This document shows, piece after piece, positions 54,555 through 62,524 of a stretch of DNA of 64,000 bases. Each line of letters starts with the position of its first letter. Position 1 is the stretch's first letter. Under the pieces are notes generated by a model. It was not told where the DNA came from, did no database searches, and saw only the letters and a program-made list of their open reading frames with translations. The translations under genes and the position numbers were made by a program. This DNA comes from Amorphus sp040750475 (GTDB lineage Bacteria > Pseudomonadota > Alphaproteobacteria > Rhizobiales > Amorphaceae), in assembly GCF_040750475.1 (NCBI RefSeq), contig NZ_JABJVY010000007.1, forward strand, positions 124,001 through 188,000. The letters run 5' to 3'.

Positions 54555-54791
54555 GGTTTGTTCGTCAATTCTGCATGTCGATGCCTGGGCAAGGCTTGGG
54601 GGATCGTTTAGAAGCATGACGACGCTACCGCATCTTAGGGGCAAGGCGGGAGCAATGACGATGTCATGACGAAACCTTCTGACCGACATTACTGGCGCTG
54701 ATGGACGGGGCGTCGGTACGGCTTGGCTCGGGGCAGTCCGAAGAAGGCCGACGGTCTCTGTTTTGTCATCCGAACCGTGGGACGGGCGTGA

Positions 54792-55514
54792 ATGGGGACC
54801 GCCGCACGCTTCAGGAAAGGGAATCGGAGGGTGCATCGTGATACCGCCCCGACGGGAACTCTGACGGCGCCGTCCGTTCGGCTTGCCGAGATTCTGACGC
54901 GTTCCGACGACACCTCGCTTGGCGCTCTGCGCGAGGAGTTGGAACAGCTCTACGCCCAGATTACGGACCTTCAGACCCTGGTGGAGCGCGATGCGCTGAC
55001 CGGTGCCTATAATCGCCATGGGCTGGAGCGCATCGAGGCGCAGGTCATGGCGCGCCGCGAACGGTTCGGCATCCCGGTCTCGGCATTGTTCATCGACATC
55101 GATCGGCTGAAGGATCTCAACCGGGATTATGGCCACGTCGCCACCGATGCCGTTCTGAACGCGGCCACCAAGCGCCTGGAAGACCTGAGCCGGCCCTATG
55201 ACACGCTGGTGCGTTGGGGCGGGGACGAGTTCGTGCTGCTGCTTCCGGAGGTCGGGTTGCAGCAGGCCGCGTCGATCGCCGACCGGATCTGCGGCCATAT
55301 CGGGTCCGAGCCATTTGAGATCGACGATCGCGCGATTCCGCTCTCCGTTTCAATCGGCGTGGCGGACATGCGCGAGGGCGAGCAGGTGATCGACCTGGTG
55401 GAGCGCATCTCCGGCCTGATGTACGAGGCAAAGGAGGGCGGGCGAAACCAGATTGCCGTCTTCGATGGTCAACGTGCGCCCGAGCTTCCTTTCGCCGATC
55501 GAAAGGGTGGATAA
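54792..55514 (+). CDS. Diguanylate cyclase (GGDEF protein)
   Basis: 240 residues. After a variable N-terminus a coiled-coil-like helix (about 44-70) leads into DALTGAYNRHGLERI and a complete GGDEF domain with RWGGDEFVLLLPE. The inhibitory I-site RxxD is present as RPYD, five residues before GGDEF, so product inhibition is expected. No membrane or sensor domain is present, so the protein is likely soluble, with dimerisation through the helix. It is divergent from soxB and convergent with pcaQ. The start is uncertain; ATG 54792 has only a weak site. Confidence 0.9.
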   Translation: MGTAARFRKGNRRVHRDTAPTGTLTAPSVRLAEILTRSDDTSLGALREELEQLYAQITDLQTLVERDALTGAYNRHGLERIEAQVMARRERFGIPVSALFIDIDRLKDLNRDYGHVATDAVLNAATKRLEDLSRPYDTLVRWGGDEFVLLLPEVGLQQAASIADRICGHIGSEPFEIDDRAIPLSVSIGVADMREGEQVIDLVERISGLMYEAKEGGRNQIAVFDGQRAPELPFADRKGG

Positions 55515-55589
55515 CCGGCCGACCGGCAATGTTCCGGTGAGGCGTCCGATCGGTCGCGGCACAGCAACGCTGTGTTCATCAATGCTGCG

Positions 55590-55690
55590 ATAAATTGCTC
55601 CTCGAGCGGGAAGATACTTTTAAGTTTTCACTTTAATTATGGTTAATTTTTAATTTAATATCAGTAGATTATATCGTTTTATTGATTTCA
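55590..55690. other. AT-rich patch between the GGDEF gene and pcaQ
   Basis: About 100 nt far richer in A/T than the surroundings, with runs such as TTAATTATGGTTAATTTTTA and a short TTAAT/ATTAA symmetry. It spans the 3' end of pcaQ, including its last codons. No gene, and no hairpin strong enough to call a terminator. Confidence 0.5.
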
Positions 55691-56616
55691 TTTTTTAGTT
55701 TTGTGTCGGCAGGCAGTCGCGCCGCATGCTGCATGGCGTCGATCAGGAGACGGGCCGTCGGCCCGACTTCGGCATCGGCCCGGGTGGTGACGCCGACGGG
55801 ACCGGTGGTGTCGGAGACGTCGAACGGAAGCTCCACCAGAGTTCGCTCCGCGACGTCGAGGGCGGCCACCCCGGAAGAGATGATCCAGACGGCGTCGGAG
55901 CGGCGGGTGTAGGCCCGACCGAAATCGTTGGAGACGGTCTCGATCCGGTCGGCGATGTGACCGATGCCGTTGGCCAGGAGAAAGCGGTCGACGATGCTGC
56001 GGATGATCGCTTCCTGCTCCGGAAAGAGGACGGGATAGTCGACGATGCGGGCGAGGTCAGGTGCGGCGATCAGCGGATGCCCCGGCCGGACGACAAAGCT
56101 GACCGTCTCCGAATAAAGATGCTGGAAGCTCAGCCCCACCATCGTCTCCGGGGCGCCGAGGCGGCCGAAGACCAGATCGAGCGCGCCCAGCCGAAGCTGG
56201 TCGAGAAGGTGAAGGTTGGGTCCGCTGACAACCTTGAGAACCACGCCCGCCCGCGTACTCCGGAAGCGATCGATGGCCTCCGGTACGATCCGGCCCGCGA
56301 CGGATGGCAGCACGCCGAGGGTGAGCACCTCCTCCTCTTCCATCCTGGCGCGGGCGACCCCGTCGAGGCCCTGGCGCAGCGCGGCCACGCTTGCGCCGGC
56401 ATAGCGCACGAACATTTCCCCCACCGGGGTCAGCGCCACTCCCGCGCGGCTGCGCTCCATCAGCTCGACGCCGAGGATTTCCTCCAGTTCGGCAAGCGCC
56501 TTGGACACCGCCGGTTGGCTGACGCCCAGGCTTTTGGCTGCCTTGGCGACGCCGCCGAGCCGGGCGGTCTGCAACAGGCACTGCAAATGACGGAACTTGA
56601 CGCGGGACGGGATCAT
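55669..56616 (-). CDS. pcaQ: LysR-type regulator PcaQ
   Basis: 315 residues. The HTH (residues about 7-65, VKFRHLQCLLQTARLGGVAK, VSQPAVSKALAELEEILGVE) and the LysR effector domain are complete. The R-x-KFRHLQ start and the position divergent from pcaCHG identify PcaQ, which activates protocatechuate genes when carboxymuconolactone-type intermediates accumulate. ATG 56616. Its 3' end is AT-rich (KLKNEINKTI). Confidence 0.9.
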   Translation of the reverse strand: MIPSRVKFRHLQCLLQTARLGGVAKAAKSLGVSQPAVSKALAELEEILGVELMERSRAGVALTPVGEMFVRYAGASVAALRQGLDGVARARMEEEEVLTLGVLPSVAGRIVPEAIDRFRSTRAGVVLKVVSGPNLHLLDQLRLGALDLVFGRLGAPETMVGLSFQHLYSETVSFVVRPGHPLIAAPDLARIVDYPVLFPEQEAIIRSIVDRFLLANGIGHIADRIETVSNDFGRAYTRRSDAVWIISSGVAALDVAERTLVELPFDVSDTTGPVGVTTRADAEVGPTARLLIDAMQHAARLPADTKLKNEINKTI

Positions 56617-56665
56617 TCCAATTTGGTTATTTAAAACGCCGGAAAAGTGATTTTACATGCCCAAA

Positions 56666-56696
56666 TCAAAATATCTATCTTTGATATAAGTCAAAG
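56666..56696 (+). promoter_or_regulatory. Dyads between pcaQ and pcaC, probable PcaQ operator
   Basis: CTTTGA-TATAAG-TCAAAG (56679-56696) is a perfect 18-bp dyad, and TCAAA at 56666-56670 forms a second inverted pair with TTTGA at 56680-56684. The region is AT-rich, 50-80 nt from pcaQ and 120-150 nt from pcaC. T-N11-A LysR boxes fit inside it. It does not look like the ATAACC-N4-GGTTAA site I recall for Sinorhizobium PcaQ, although a GGTTAT half-site occurs at 56625-56630. Confidence 0.45.
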
Positions 56697-56815
56697 ACGG
56701 GTGCGTCTGGTACCGGCACATCGGCCACATCCGTTGGCCGTGCCGCCGAGGCGGGTAGCAATCCTTGCCTGCGACCGGATTTCGAGCAAACCCAAACGAA
56801 CCGGGACGGAACGCG

Positions 56816-57223
56816 ATGACCACAGATGAGCGCCATGCGCAGGGAATGGCGGTTCGCCGTTCGGTTCTGGGCGACGACCATGTCGATCGCGCAGAAGCCA
56901 AAAAGACCGACTTCGATGTCGACTTCCAGCGTTTCATCGTGGAGTCGGCCTGGGGTTCGGTCTGGAGCGGGTCCGGCCTGACCAAGCGCGAGCGCAGCAT
57001 GGTCACGCTTACGCTGCTCGCGGCCGGCGGCCATCACGACGAGTTCGCCATGCACGTGCGCGCCATGCGCCGAACGGGCGCGACGATCGAGGATCTCCAA
57101 GAGCTTCTCATGCATGTCGCCGTCTATGCCGGCGTGCCGGCGGCCAACACCTGCTTCGGCATCGCCAAACGAGTTCTCGCCGAGGGCGAGGGTCCCCAAT
57201 GGAGGGAGGAGTTGACATCATGA
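56816..57223 (+). CDS. pcaC: 4-carboxymuconolactone decarboxylase
   Basis: 135 residues. The AhpD-like fold shows LTKRERSMVTLTLLAAGGHH, HVRAMRRTGATIEDLQELLMH and VYAGVPAANTCFGIA, the PcaC pattern. It converts carboxymuconolactone to 3-oxoadipate enol-lactone in the beta-ketoadipate pathway. ATG 56816 is preferred over 56765. It begins the pcaCHG operon and overlaps pcaH by four bases (ATGA). Confidence 0.94.
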   Translation: MTTDERHAQGMAVRRSVLGDDHVDRAEAKKTDFDVDFQRFIVESAWGSVWSGSGLTKRERSMVTLTLLAAGGHHDEFAMHVRAMRRTGATIEDLQELLMHVAVYAGVPAANTCFGIAKRVLAEGEGPQWREELTS

Positions 57224-58005
57224 CCGATCAAGCGAGCCGCATCGCGGCAGGCCCCTTGCCGGGCGGGCGCAACGATCTCGGAGCGTTTCCGCGTGGCTTC
57301 CAGCCGCGCGATCGCGACCTGCAGCCGGCGGCCTATTTCCCGGACTACAAGTCGACTGTCGCGCGCTCGCCCCAGCAGGCGCTTTTGTCGGTGCCCCAGA
57401 CCATGAGCGAAATCACCGGCCCGGTGTTTGGCCACGGTGATTTGGACCCGCTCGACAACGACCTGATCCGCAACGCCCAGGTCGACGGCGAGCCGATCGG
57501 CGAACGCGCGATCGTCCACGGCCGGGTGATGGACCAGGAAGGGCGCGGCATACCGAACACGCTGGTGGAAGTGTGGCAGGCCAATGCCGGCGGCCGCTAC
57601 CGTCATAAGACGGAGGACTATATCGCGCCGCTCGACCCGAACTTCGCCGGGTGCGGCCGCATGATCACCGACGAGCACGGCTACTACCATTTCCGGACCA
57701 TCCGTCCGGGTCCGTATCCGTGGCGGAACTACCGCAATAGTTGGCGGCCGGCGCATATCCATTTTTCGCTGTTCGGCCCGGCGTTTGCGACCCGGATGAT
57801 CACCCAGATGTATTTCGAGGGCGATCCGCTGATCCCGATCTGCCCGATCGTGAACTGCGTATCGGACAAGAAGGGCGTGGAGGCGCTGACGGCGCTTCTC
57901 GACATGACCGCCAACACCCCGCACGACTGCCTGGCCTACCGCTTCGACATCGTTCTGCGCGGGCCGCGCCAGACCTTCTTTGAGAACAGGCCGGAGGGAC
58001 TTTGA
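57220..58005 (+). CDS. pcaH: Protocatechuate 3,4-dioxygenase beta subunit
   Basis: 261 residues. The intradiol ring-cleavage subunit that binds the ferric iron. The iron ligands are visible as Tyr in NAGGRYRHK, Tyr in RPGPYPW, and two His in WRPAHIHFSLFG. EGDPLIPICPIVNCV and LAYRFDIVLRGP are also conserved. It opens protocatechuate to 3-carboxy-cis,cis-muconate. GGAGGGAGG precedes ATG 57220. Confidence 0.96.
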   Translation: MTDQASRIAAGPLPGGRNDLGAFPRGFQPRDRDLQPAAYFPDYKSTVARSPQQALLSVPQTMSEITGPVFGHGDLDPLDNDLIRNAQVDGEPIGERAIVHGRVMDQEGRGIPNTLVEVWQANAGGRYRHKTEDYIAPLDPNFAGCGRMITDEHGYYHFRTIRPGPYPWRNYRNSWRPAHIHFSLFGPAFATRMITQMYFEGDPLIPICPIVNCVSDKKGVEALTALLDMTANTPHDCLAYRFDIVLRGPRQTFFENRPEGL

Positions 58006-58006
58006 G

Positions 58007-58621
58007 ATGCCGGTAACGCTGCTTCGCGAAACACCGTCCCAGACCGCTGGACCTTACGTCCATATCGGCCTGGTTCCCTCCGCGGCCGGCATCCAGATGC
58101 GAACCCAGGAGAACCTCCATGTGGTCGCAGGCCCGCAGACCGAAGGCGAGCCGATCAAGCTGGAGGTCAATCTGTGGGATGGCACCGGCGCGCCGATCAC
58201 CGATGCCACGATCGAGCTGTGGCAGGCCGACGGCAAGGGCCGCTACCGTCATCCGCTGGACCCGAAAGCCAATGAGATCGCGGCCGATTTCCGTGGCTTC
58301 GGCCGGGCCGTGTCGGATCTGAAGTCCGGCTACTATGTCTTCGAGACGGTGAAGCCCGGCCAGGTGGCCGGCCCCAACGGCGAGAAGATGGCGCCGCACG
58401 TGGCGATCGCGCTCTTCGCGCGCGGTATCAACATCCATCTCAATACCCGGATCTACTTCTCCGACGAGGAGGCGAACGCGAGCGATCCGATCTTGAAGAT
58501 GGTGCCGCCGCATCGCCGCGAGACGCTGATTGCGGAACGCAAGCCCGGCGAGGGAACGGCGGTCTACTCGATCGACATCCATCTTCAGGGCGAGCAGGAA
58601 ACCGTCTTCTTCGACGTGTGA
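58007..58621 (+). CDS. pcaG: Protocatechuate 3,4-dioxygenase alpha subunit
   Basis: 204 residues. Its partner PcaH carries the iron; PcaG completes the substrate pocket. PSQTAGPYVHIGL, ATIELWQADGKGRYRHPLD and FARGINIHLNTRIYF are typical. ATG 58007 lies one base after the pcaH stop. The expected neighbours pcaB and pcaD are not next to it. Confidence 0.95.
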   Translation: MPVTLLRETPSQTAGPYVHIGLVPSAAGIQMRTQENLHVVAGPQTEGEPIKLEVNLWDGTGAPITDATIELWQADGKGRYRHPLDPKANEIAADFRGFGRAVSDLKSGYYVFETVKPGQVAGPNGEKMAPHVAIALFARGINIHLNTRIYFSDEEANASDPILKMVPPHRRETLIAERKPGEGTAVYSIDIHLQGEQETVFFDV

Positions 58622-58757
58622 TTTCGCTCTGATGTCAAATGCAGGATTTCGGGCCGCGCCGGCCCGAAATCCTCCGGTCGAAGCGATCCGCTCGGCGGAC
58701 CGACGGCCAACAAGAACATAAGCCGCGGAGCGGCGGGAACGTCGGGAGGTTCGTCGG

Positions 58758-59927
58758 ATGAAAACCCAGGTAGCGATCATCGGGGCCGGGCCGTCTGGTC
58801 TGCTCTTGTCCCAGCGTCTGCATCTGGCAGGGATCGAGAGCATCGTCCTAGAGCGGCACAGCCGCGAGCACGTGCTGGGACGCATCCGCGCCGGCGTGCT
58901 GGAGCAGGGCCTTGCCGACATGTTGCGCCAGGCCGGCGTGGGCGAGCGCATGGACGCCGAGGGCGAAATCCACGAAGGCGTCGAGATCGCGTTCGGCGAC
59001 AATCGCATCCGCATCAACTTCGAACAGCTCGTCGGCAAGACGGTGATGGTCTACGGCCAGACCGAGGTCACTCACGATCTTTACGATGCGCGGGATGCGA
59101 TGGGCGGTCGGATCATCCATCAGGCCGAGGATGTCGCCCTCCACGGGATCGACACCGACAAGCCCTATGTCACCTTCAAGAAGGACGGCGTGGAAGAGCG
59201 CATCGACTGCGATTTCATCGCCGGTTGCGACGGCTTCCACGGCCCGAGCCGCAAGGCATTCCCGGCCGACAAGCTGACCGTGTTCGAAAAGGTCTATCCG
59301 TTCGGGTGGCTCGGCATTCTGTCGGAGACCCCGCCGGTTGCCGAAGAGCTGATCTATTCCGGTCATCCGCGTGGCTTTGCGCTGTGCTCGCTGCGCTCTC
59401 GCGTGTTGAGCCGCTACTATGTCCAGGTGCCGTCGGGCGAGAAGGTGGAGGACTGGTCCGACGACCGGTTCTGGGAGGAGCTGAAATCGCGGCTGCCGGC
59501 CGACGTGGCAAGCACGCTCGTGACCGGACCGTCGATCGAGAAGTCGATTGCCCCGCTCCGAAGCTTCGTCGCCGAGCCGCTGACCCATGGCCGCTTGTTC
59601 CTGGTGGGGGATGCCGGCCACATCGTGCCGCCAACCGGCGCCAAGGGGCTCAACCTTGCGGCTTCCGACGTCTTCTATCTCTCCAGCGGTCTGATCGACT
59701 TCTATAGGGCCGGGGACGACAGCGGGCTTTCCGGCTATTCCGCCAAGGCGCTGCGTCGGATCTGGCTCGCCGAACGCTTCTCCTGGTGGATGACGACGCT
59801 GCTTCACAAGTTCGACGAGGAAGCCTTCGATGTGCGCGTCAAGCGCGCCGAGCTCGACTATCTGATGTCGTCGGAAACCGCGCAGCGGGCGCTGGCGGAA
59901 AACTATGTGGGCCTTCCCTACGACTGA
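58758..59927 (+). CDS. pobA: 4-hydroxybenzoate 3-monooxygenase
   Basis: 389 residues, the family length. FAD/NADPH aromatic hydroxylase with VAIIGAGPSGLLLSQRL at the N-terminus, ERHSREHVLGRIRAGVLEQG, the second FAD motif CDGFHGPSRKAF and the GD motif FLVGDAGHIVPPTGAKGLN. The active-site Tyr pair occurs in LSRYYVQVP and ENYVGLPY. It makes protocatechuate, the substrate of PcaGH. It is 136 nt after pcaG on the same strand, and its own regulator (PobR) is not in the window. Confidence 0.96.
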   Translation: MKTQVAIIGAGPSGLLLSQRLHLAGIESIVLERHSREHVLGRIRAGVLEQGLADMLRQAGVGERMDAEGEIHEGVEIAFGDNRIRINFEQLVGKTVMVYGQTEVTHDLYDARDAMGGRIIHQAEDVALHGIDTDKPYVTFKKDGVEERIDCDFIAGCDGFHGPSRKAFPADKLTVFEKVYPFGWLGILSETPPVAEELIYSGHPRGFALCSLRSRVLSRYYVQVPSGEKVEDWSDDRFWEELKSRLPADVASTLVTGPSIEKSIAPLRSFVAEPLTHGRLFLVGDAGHIVPPTGAKGLNLAASDVFYLSSGLIDFYRAGDDSGLSGYSAKALRRIWLAERFSWWMTTLLHKFDEEAFDVRVKRAELDYLMSSETAQRALAENYVGLPYD

Positions 59928-60151
59928 AGGGCCCGCAACGCTTCAAATCCGTCGTGCGGCGATTCCACGGTGAGCTGAACAAGCCTAGCGCACCAGGCCA
60001 ATTTGAAGAGGGCCGCCGCAAGGCGAACCGACGCGGCTTTGGTCTCAGGGACGACGCGACGGTGATGCTTTGAACCTAAAACTATTCCTTTTCATGTAAT
60101 ATGTCTGTGCTATGCTTCCCGGATTGGGCGTCGTTCGGGAGGTGAGGCCGT

Positions 60152-60967
60152 ATGGCAGACGTGTCCGGCGCATATGAGCGCAAATCGACGAAGACCGGCC
60201 GCTTCGGCTATGCCGAGGGCGGTGATCCGTCGGCGCCTGCGATTGTCTTCATTCATGGCATTGGCGGACGGGCGGAGGTCTTCGATCCGCAGTTGCGCGC
60301 CTTTTCGCCGGCCTACCGGGTCGTCTCGTGGGATGTTCCCGGATACGGCACCTCGGTGCCGCTGCAAGAGGCCAATCTTCCCGCCCTTGCCGTCGCGCTC
60401 GGCGATTTCCTGAGCCAGATCGACGCGAAGGACGCGATCCTGGTTGGACAATCGTTGGGTGGCATGATCGTGCAGGAGGCGCTGGCCGCGGGCCTCGTCG
60501 CGCCGAAAGCGATCGTGCTCACTGGCACCAGCCCCGCCTTCGGCCGGCCGGATGGCGATTTCCAGAAGAAGTTCATCGAGGGTCGTCTGGCGCCGCTCGA
60601 TGCCGGCCACACCATGGCCGAGCTTGCCGATCAGATGATGAAAGGGCTCACGGGCCCCGATCCGGACCCGGAAGGCTTCCGGATCGGGCGCGACGCGCTG
60701 GCCGCGACGCCGGAGGAGAGCTTCCGCGTCATGGTGCATGCGCTCGTCAGCTTCGACCAGCGTGCCAATCTCCCCAACATCGCTTGCCCGACGCTTTTGA
60801 TCGCCGGCACCGAGGACACCAGCGCGCCCGCGCCCGTCATGCAAAAGATGGCCGAGAAGATCCCGAACGCGACCTGTGTCGTGCTGGAAGGCGCCGGCCA
60901 TCTCGCCAATCTCGATAAACCCGGCCCATTCAATGAGGCCATGCAAACCTTCCTCGCCCGGCTTTAG
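60152..60967 (+). CDS. Alpha/beta hydrolase, possible enol-lactonase or thioesterase
   Basis: 271 residues. The triad is complete: GQSLGG nucleophile elbow, Asp in AGTEDTSAP, His in EGAGHLAN; the oxyanion region is FIHGIGGRAEVFD. It resembles meta-cleavage hydrolases and, more distantly, PcaD 3-oxoadipate enol-lactonase. PcaD is otherwise missing here, but the resemblance is too general to name it. GGGAGGTGAGG precedes ATG 60152. It lies 38 nt before the acyl-CoA-dehydrogenase-like gene, so the two form an operon. Confidence 0.85.
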   Translation: MADVSGAYERKSTKTGRFGYAEGGDPSAPAIVFIHGIGGRAEVFDPQLRAFSPAYRVVSWDVPGYGTSVPLQEANLPALAVALGDFLSQIDAKDAILVGQSLGGMIVQEALAAGLVAPKAIVLTGTSPAFGRPDGDFQKKFIEGRLAPLDAGHTMAELADQMMKGLTGPDPDPEGFRIGRDALAATPEESFRVMVHALVSFDQRANLPNIACPTLLIAGTEDTSAPAPVMQKMAEKIPNATCVVLEGAGHLANLDKPGPFNEAMQTFLARL

Positions 60968-61005
60968 GTCGCCGGCGGCCGCCTTCACTTGAGGAGTATC
61001 CCGTC

Positions 61006-62283
61006 ATGAACGTCCCCGCTGTCGATATCGAATCGGTCGAACTCGACGCACCGATGTTCGATCCCGTCGCCTTCCGCCTGACCGACCAGCAGGCGGAGTG
61101 GTGCACGCTTGCCCGCAAGCTTGGGAAGACCAAGTTCGCCGACCGTGCCTTCGAGGTCGATCGCGAGGCCAAGTTCCCGACGGAAAACTATAAGGACCTG
61201 CACGAGAACGGCCTTCTGGCGCTGTGCGTGCCGGAGCGTTTCGGGGGCGGCGGCGCGGGCTATCAAAGCTATTCGCTGGTGGCTGCCGAAATCGGCCGCT
61301 ATTGCGGCGCGACCGCACTGACCTGGAACATGCACGTCTGTTCCACGCTCTGGTCCGGTCCGCTCGCGGACGATCTGGAGATGAGCGAGGAGGACCGCGC
61401 GGCCCACGAGAAGCGCCGGGCGATCCACTACAAGCGCATCGTCGAGGACGGCGCCATCTACGCCCAGCCCTTCTCCGAGGGTGGCGCGGCGGCGGCCGGC
61501 GCGGTGGCCTTCTCCACCGAGGCCGTGCCGGTCGAAGGCGGCTGGATCGTGCGGGGCAAGAAGATTTTCGCCTCGCTTTCGGGCAATGCCGACTATTACG
61601 GCGTCCTGTGCACGGAGACCGAGCCGGACGGGACCAAGAGCCGGCGCAACACGCTTTATCTCGCCGTCGATGCCACCGCGAAGGGCGTCAGCGTGGTCGG
61701 CGACTGGGACCCGCTTGGCATGCGGGGCACGGTGTCGCGCACGCTCTTGTTCGACGACGTGTTCGTGCCGGAGACGGAGGCGCTGATGCCGCGCGGCCTC
61801 TATTTCAAGGCGGCGTCGAATTGGCCGCACATGTTCATGACGCTGTCGCCAACCTATATGGGCCAGGCCCAGGCGGCCTACGACTTCACGGTCGCCTACC
61901 TGCGTGGCGAGGTGCCGGGCATGCCGCCGGTGAAGCGGCGCATGTACCCCACCAAGCAGATCGCCGTCGCGGAAATGCGCATCAAGCTGGAGCAGGCCAA
62001 GGCGCTTTGGTTCCAGGCGGTGACGGAGGCCTGCGCCAACCCGAGCAAGGATCAGGTGCTGCGCGCCTGGGCGACCCAGTACACGGTGATGGAGTTCGCC
62101 AACGACATCGCGCGCCTCGCCATCCGCACGTGTGGCGGCCAGTCGATGCTGAAGTCGCTGCCCTTGGAGCGGATCTATCGCGACTCCCGCTGCGGCGCCT
62201 TGATGCTGCCGTGGACGGCGGAACTGTGCGTCGATCGGCTTGGCCGCGGCGCGCTCTACGAGCCGGGCGAGAGCGACGAGTAA
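61006..62283 (+). CDS. Acyl-CoA dehydrogenase-like flavoprotein without the usual catalytic Glu
   Basis: 425 residues. The N-terminal helical, middle beta (PFSEGGAAAAGAVAFSTEAV, GWIVRGKKIFASLSG, WDPLGMRGTVSRTLLFDDVF) and C-terminal helical domains of the acyl-CoA dehydrogenase superfamily are complete. In the C-terminal region the family shows RDA..I.EGT; here it reads ERIYRDSRCGALMLPWTAEL, so the catalytic Glu position carries a hydrophobic residue. The alternative site of isovaleryl-type enzymes also lacks Glu. It may be a DszC/HpaB-type flavin monooxygenase or use another base. AGGAG precedes ATG 61006. Confidence 0.85.
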   Translation: MNVPAVDIESVELDAPMFDPVAFRLTDQQAEWCTLARKLGKTKFADRAFEVDREAKFPTENYKDLHENGLLALCVPERFGGGGAGYQSYSLVAAEIGRYCGATALTWNMHVCSTLWSGPLADDLEMSEEDRAAHEKRRAIHYKRIVEDGAIYAQPFSEGGAAAAGAVAFSTEAVPVEGGWIVRGKKIFASLSGNADYYGVLCTETEPDGTKSRRNTLYLAVDATAKGVSVVGDWDPLGMRGTVSRTLLFDDVFVPETEALMPRGLYFKAASNWPHMFMTLSPTYMGQAQAAYDFTVAYLRGEVPGMPPVKRRMYPTKQIAVAEMRIKLEQAKALWFQAVTEACANPSKDQVLRAWATQYTVMEFANDIARLAIRTCGGQSMLKSLPLERIYRDSRCGALMLPWTAELCVDRLGRGALYEPGESDE

Positions 62284-62304
62284 TCTCTGGCGGCGCTTTT
62301 CGCT

Positions 62305-62464
62305 CCGCTCAGTCCCGCGAAAGCGGGAATCCATAGGGCCTGTCGGTGGGATCTTGGTCTTCCCGACGTGTGCGGAAGCCGATCATCTCGTTGCATGACG
62401 ACGTTGCGTTCGAGGTGTTCTCGCTGGTTCCTTATGGCCTCCCCGCTTTCGCGGGAGTGAGCGG
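62305..62464. repeat. REPIN/BIME-like element, second copy
   Basis: The left arm CCGCTCAGTCCCGCGAAAGC..GGGAATCCATAGG (62305-62338) and the right arm CTTATGGCC..CCGCTTTCGCGGGAGTGAGCGG (62431-62464) are inverted and about 92 nt apart. The layout is the same as at 35256-35424. It fills most of the 241-nt gap before the ligase gene. Confidence 0.7.
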
Positions 62465-62524
62465 CGTATGAGGTGCCGGGCGCGGCAGAAGCACCGTCTT
62501 TGATTATTCTTGGGATAGAAACCC

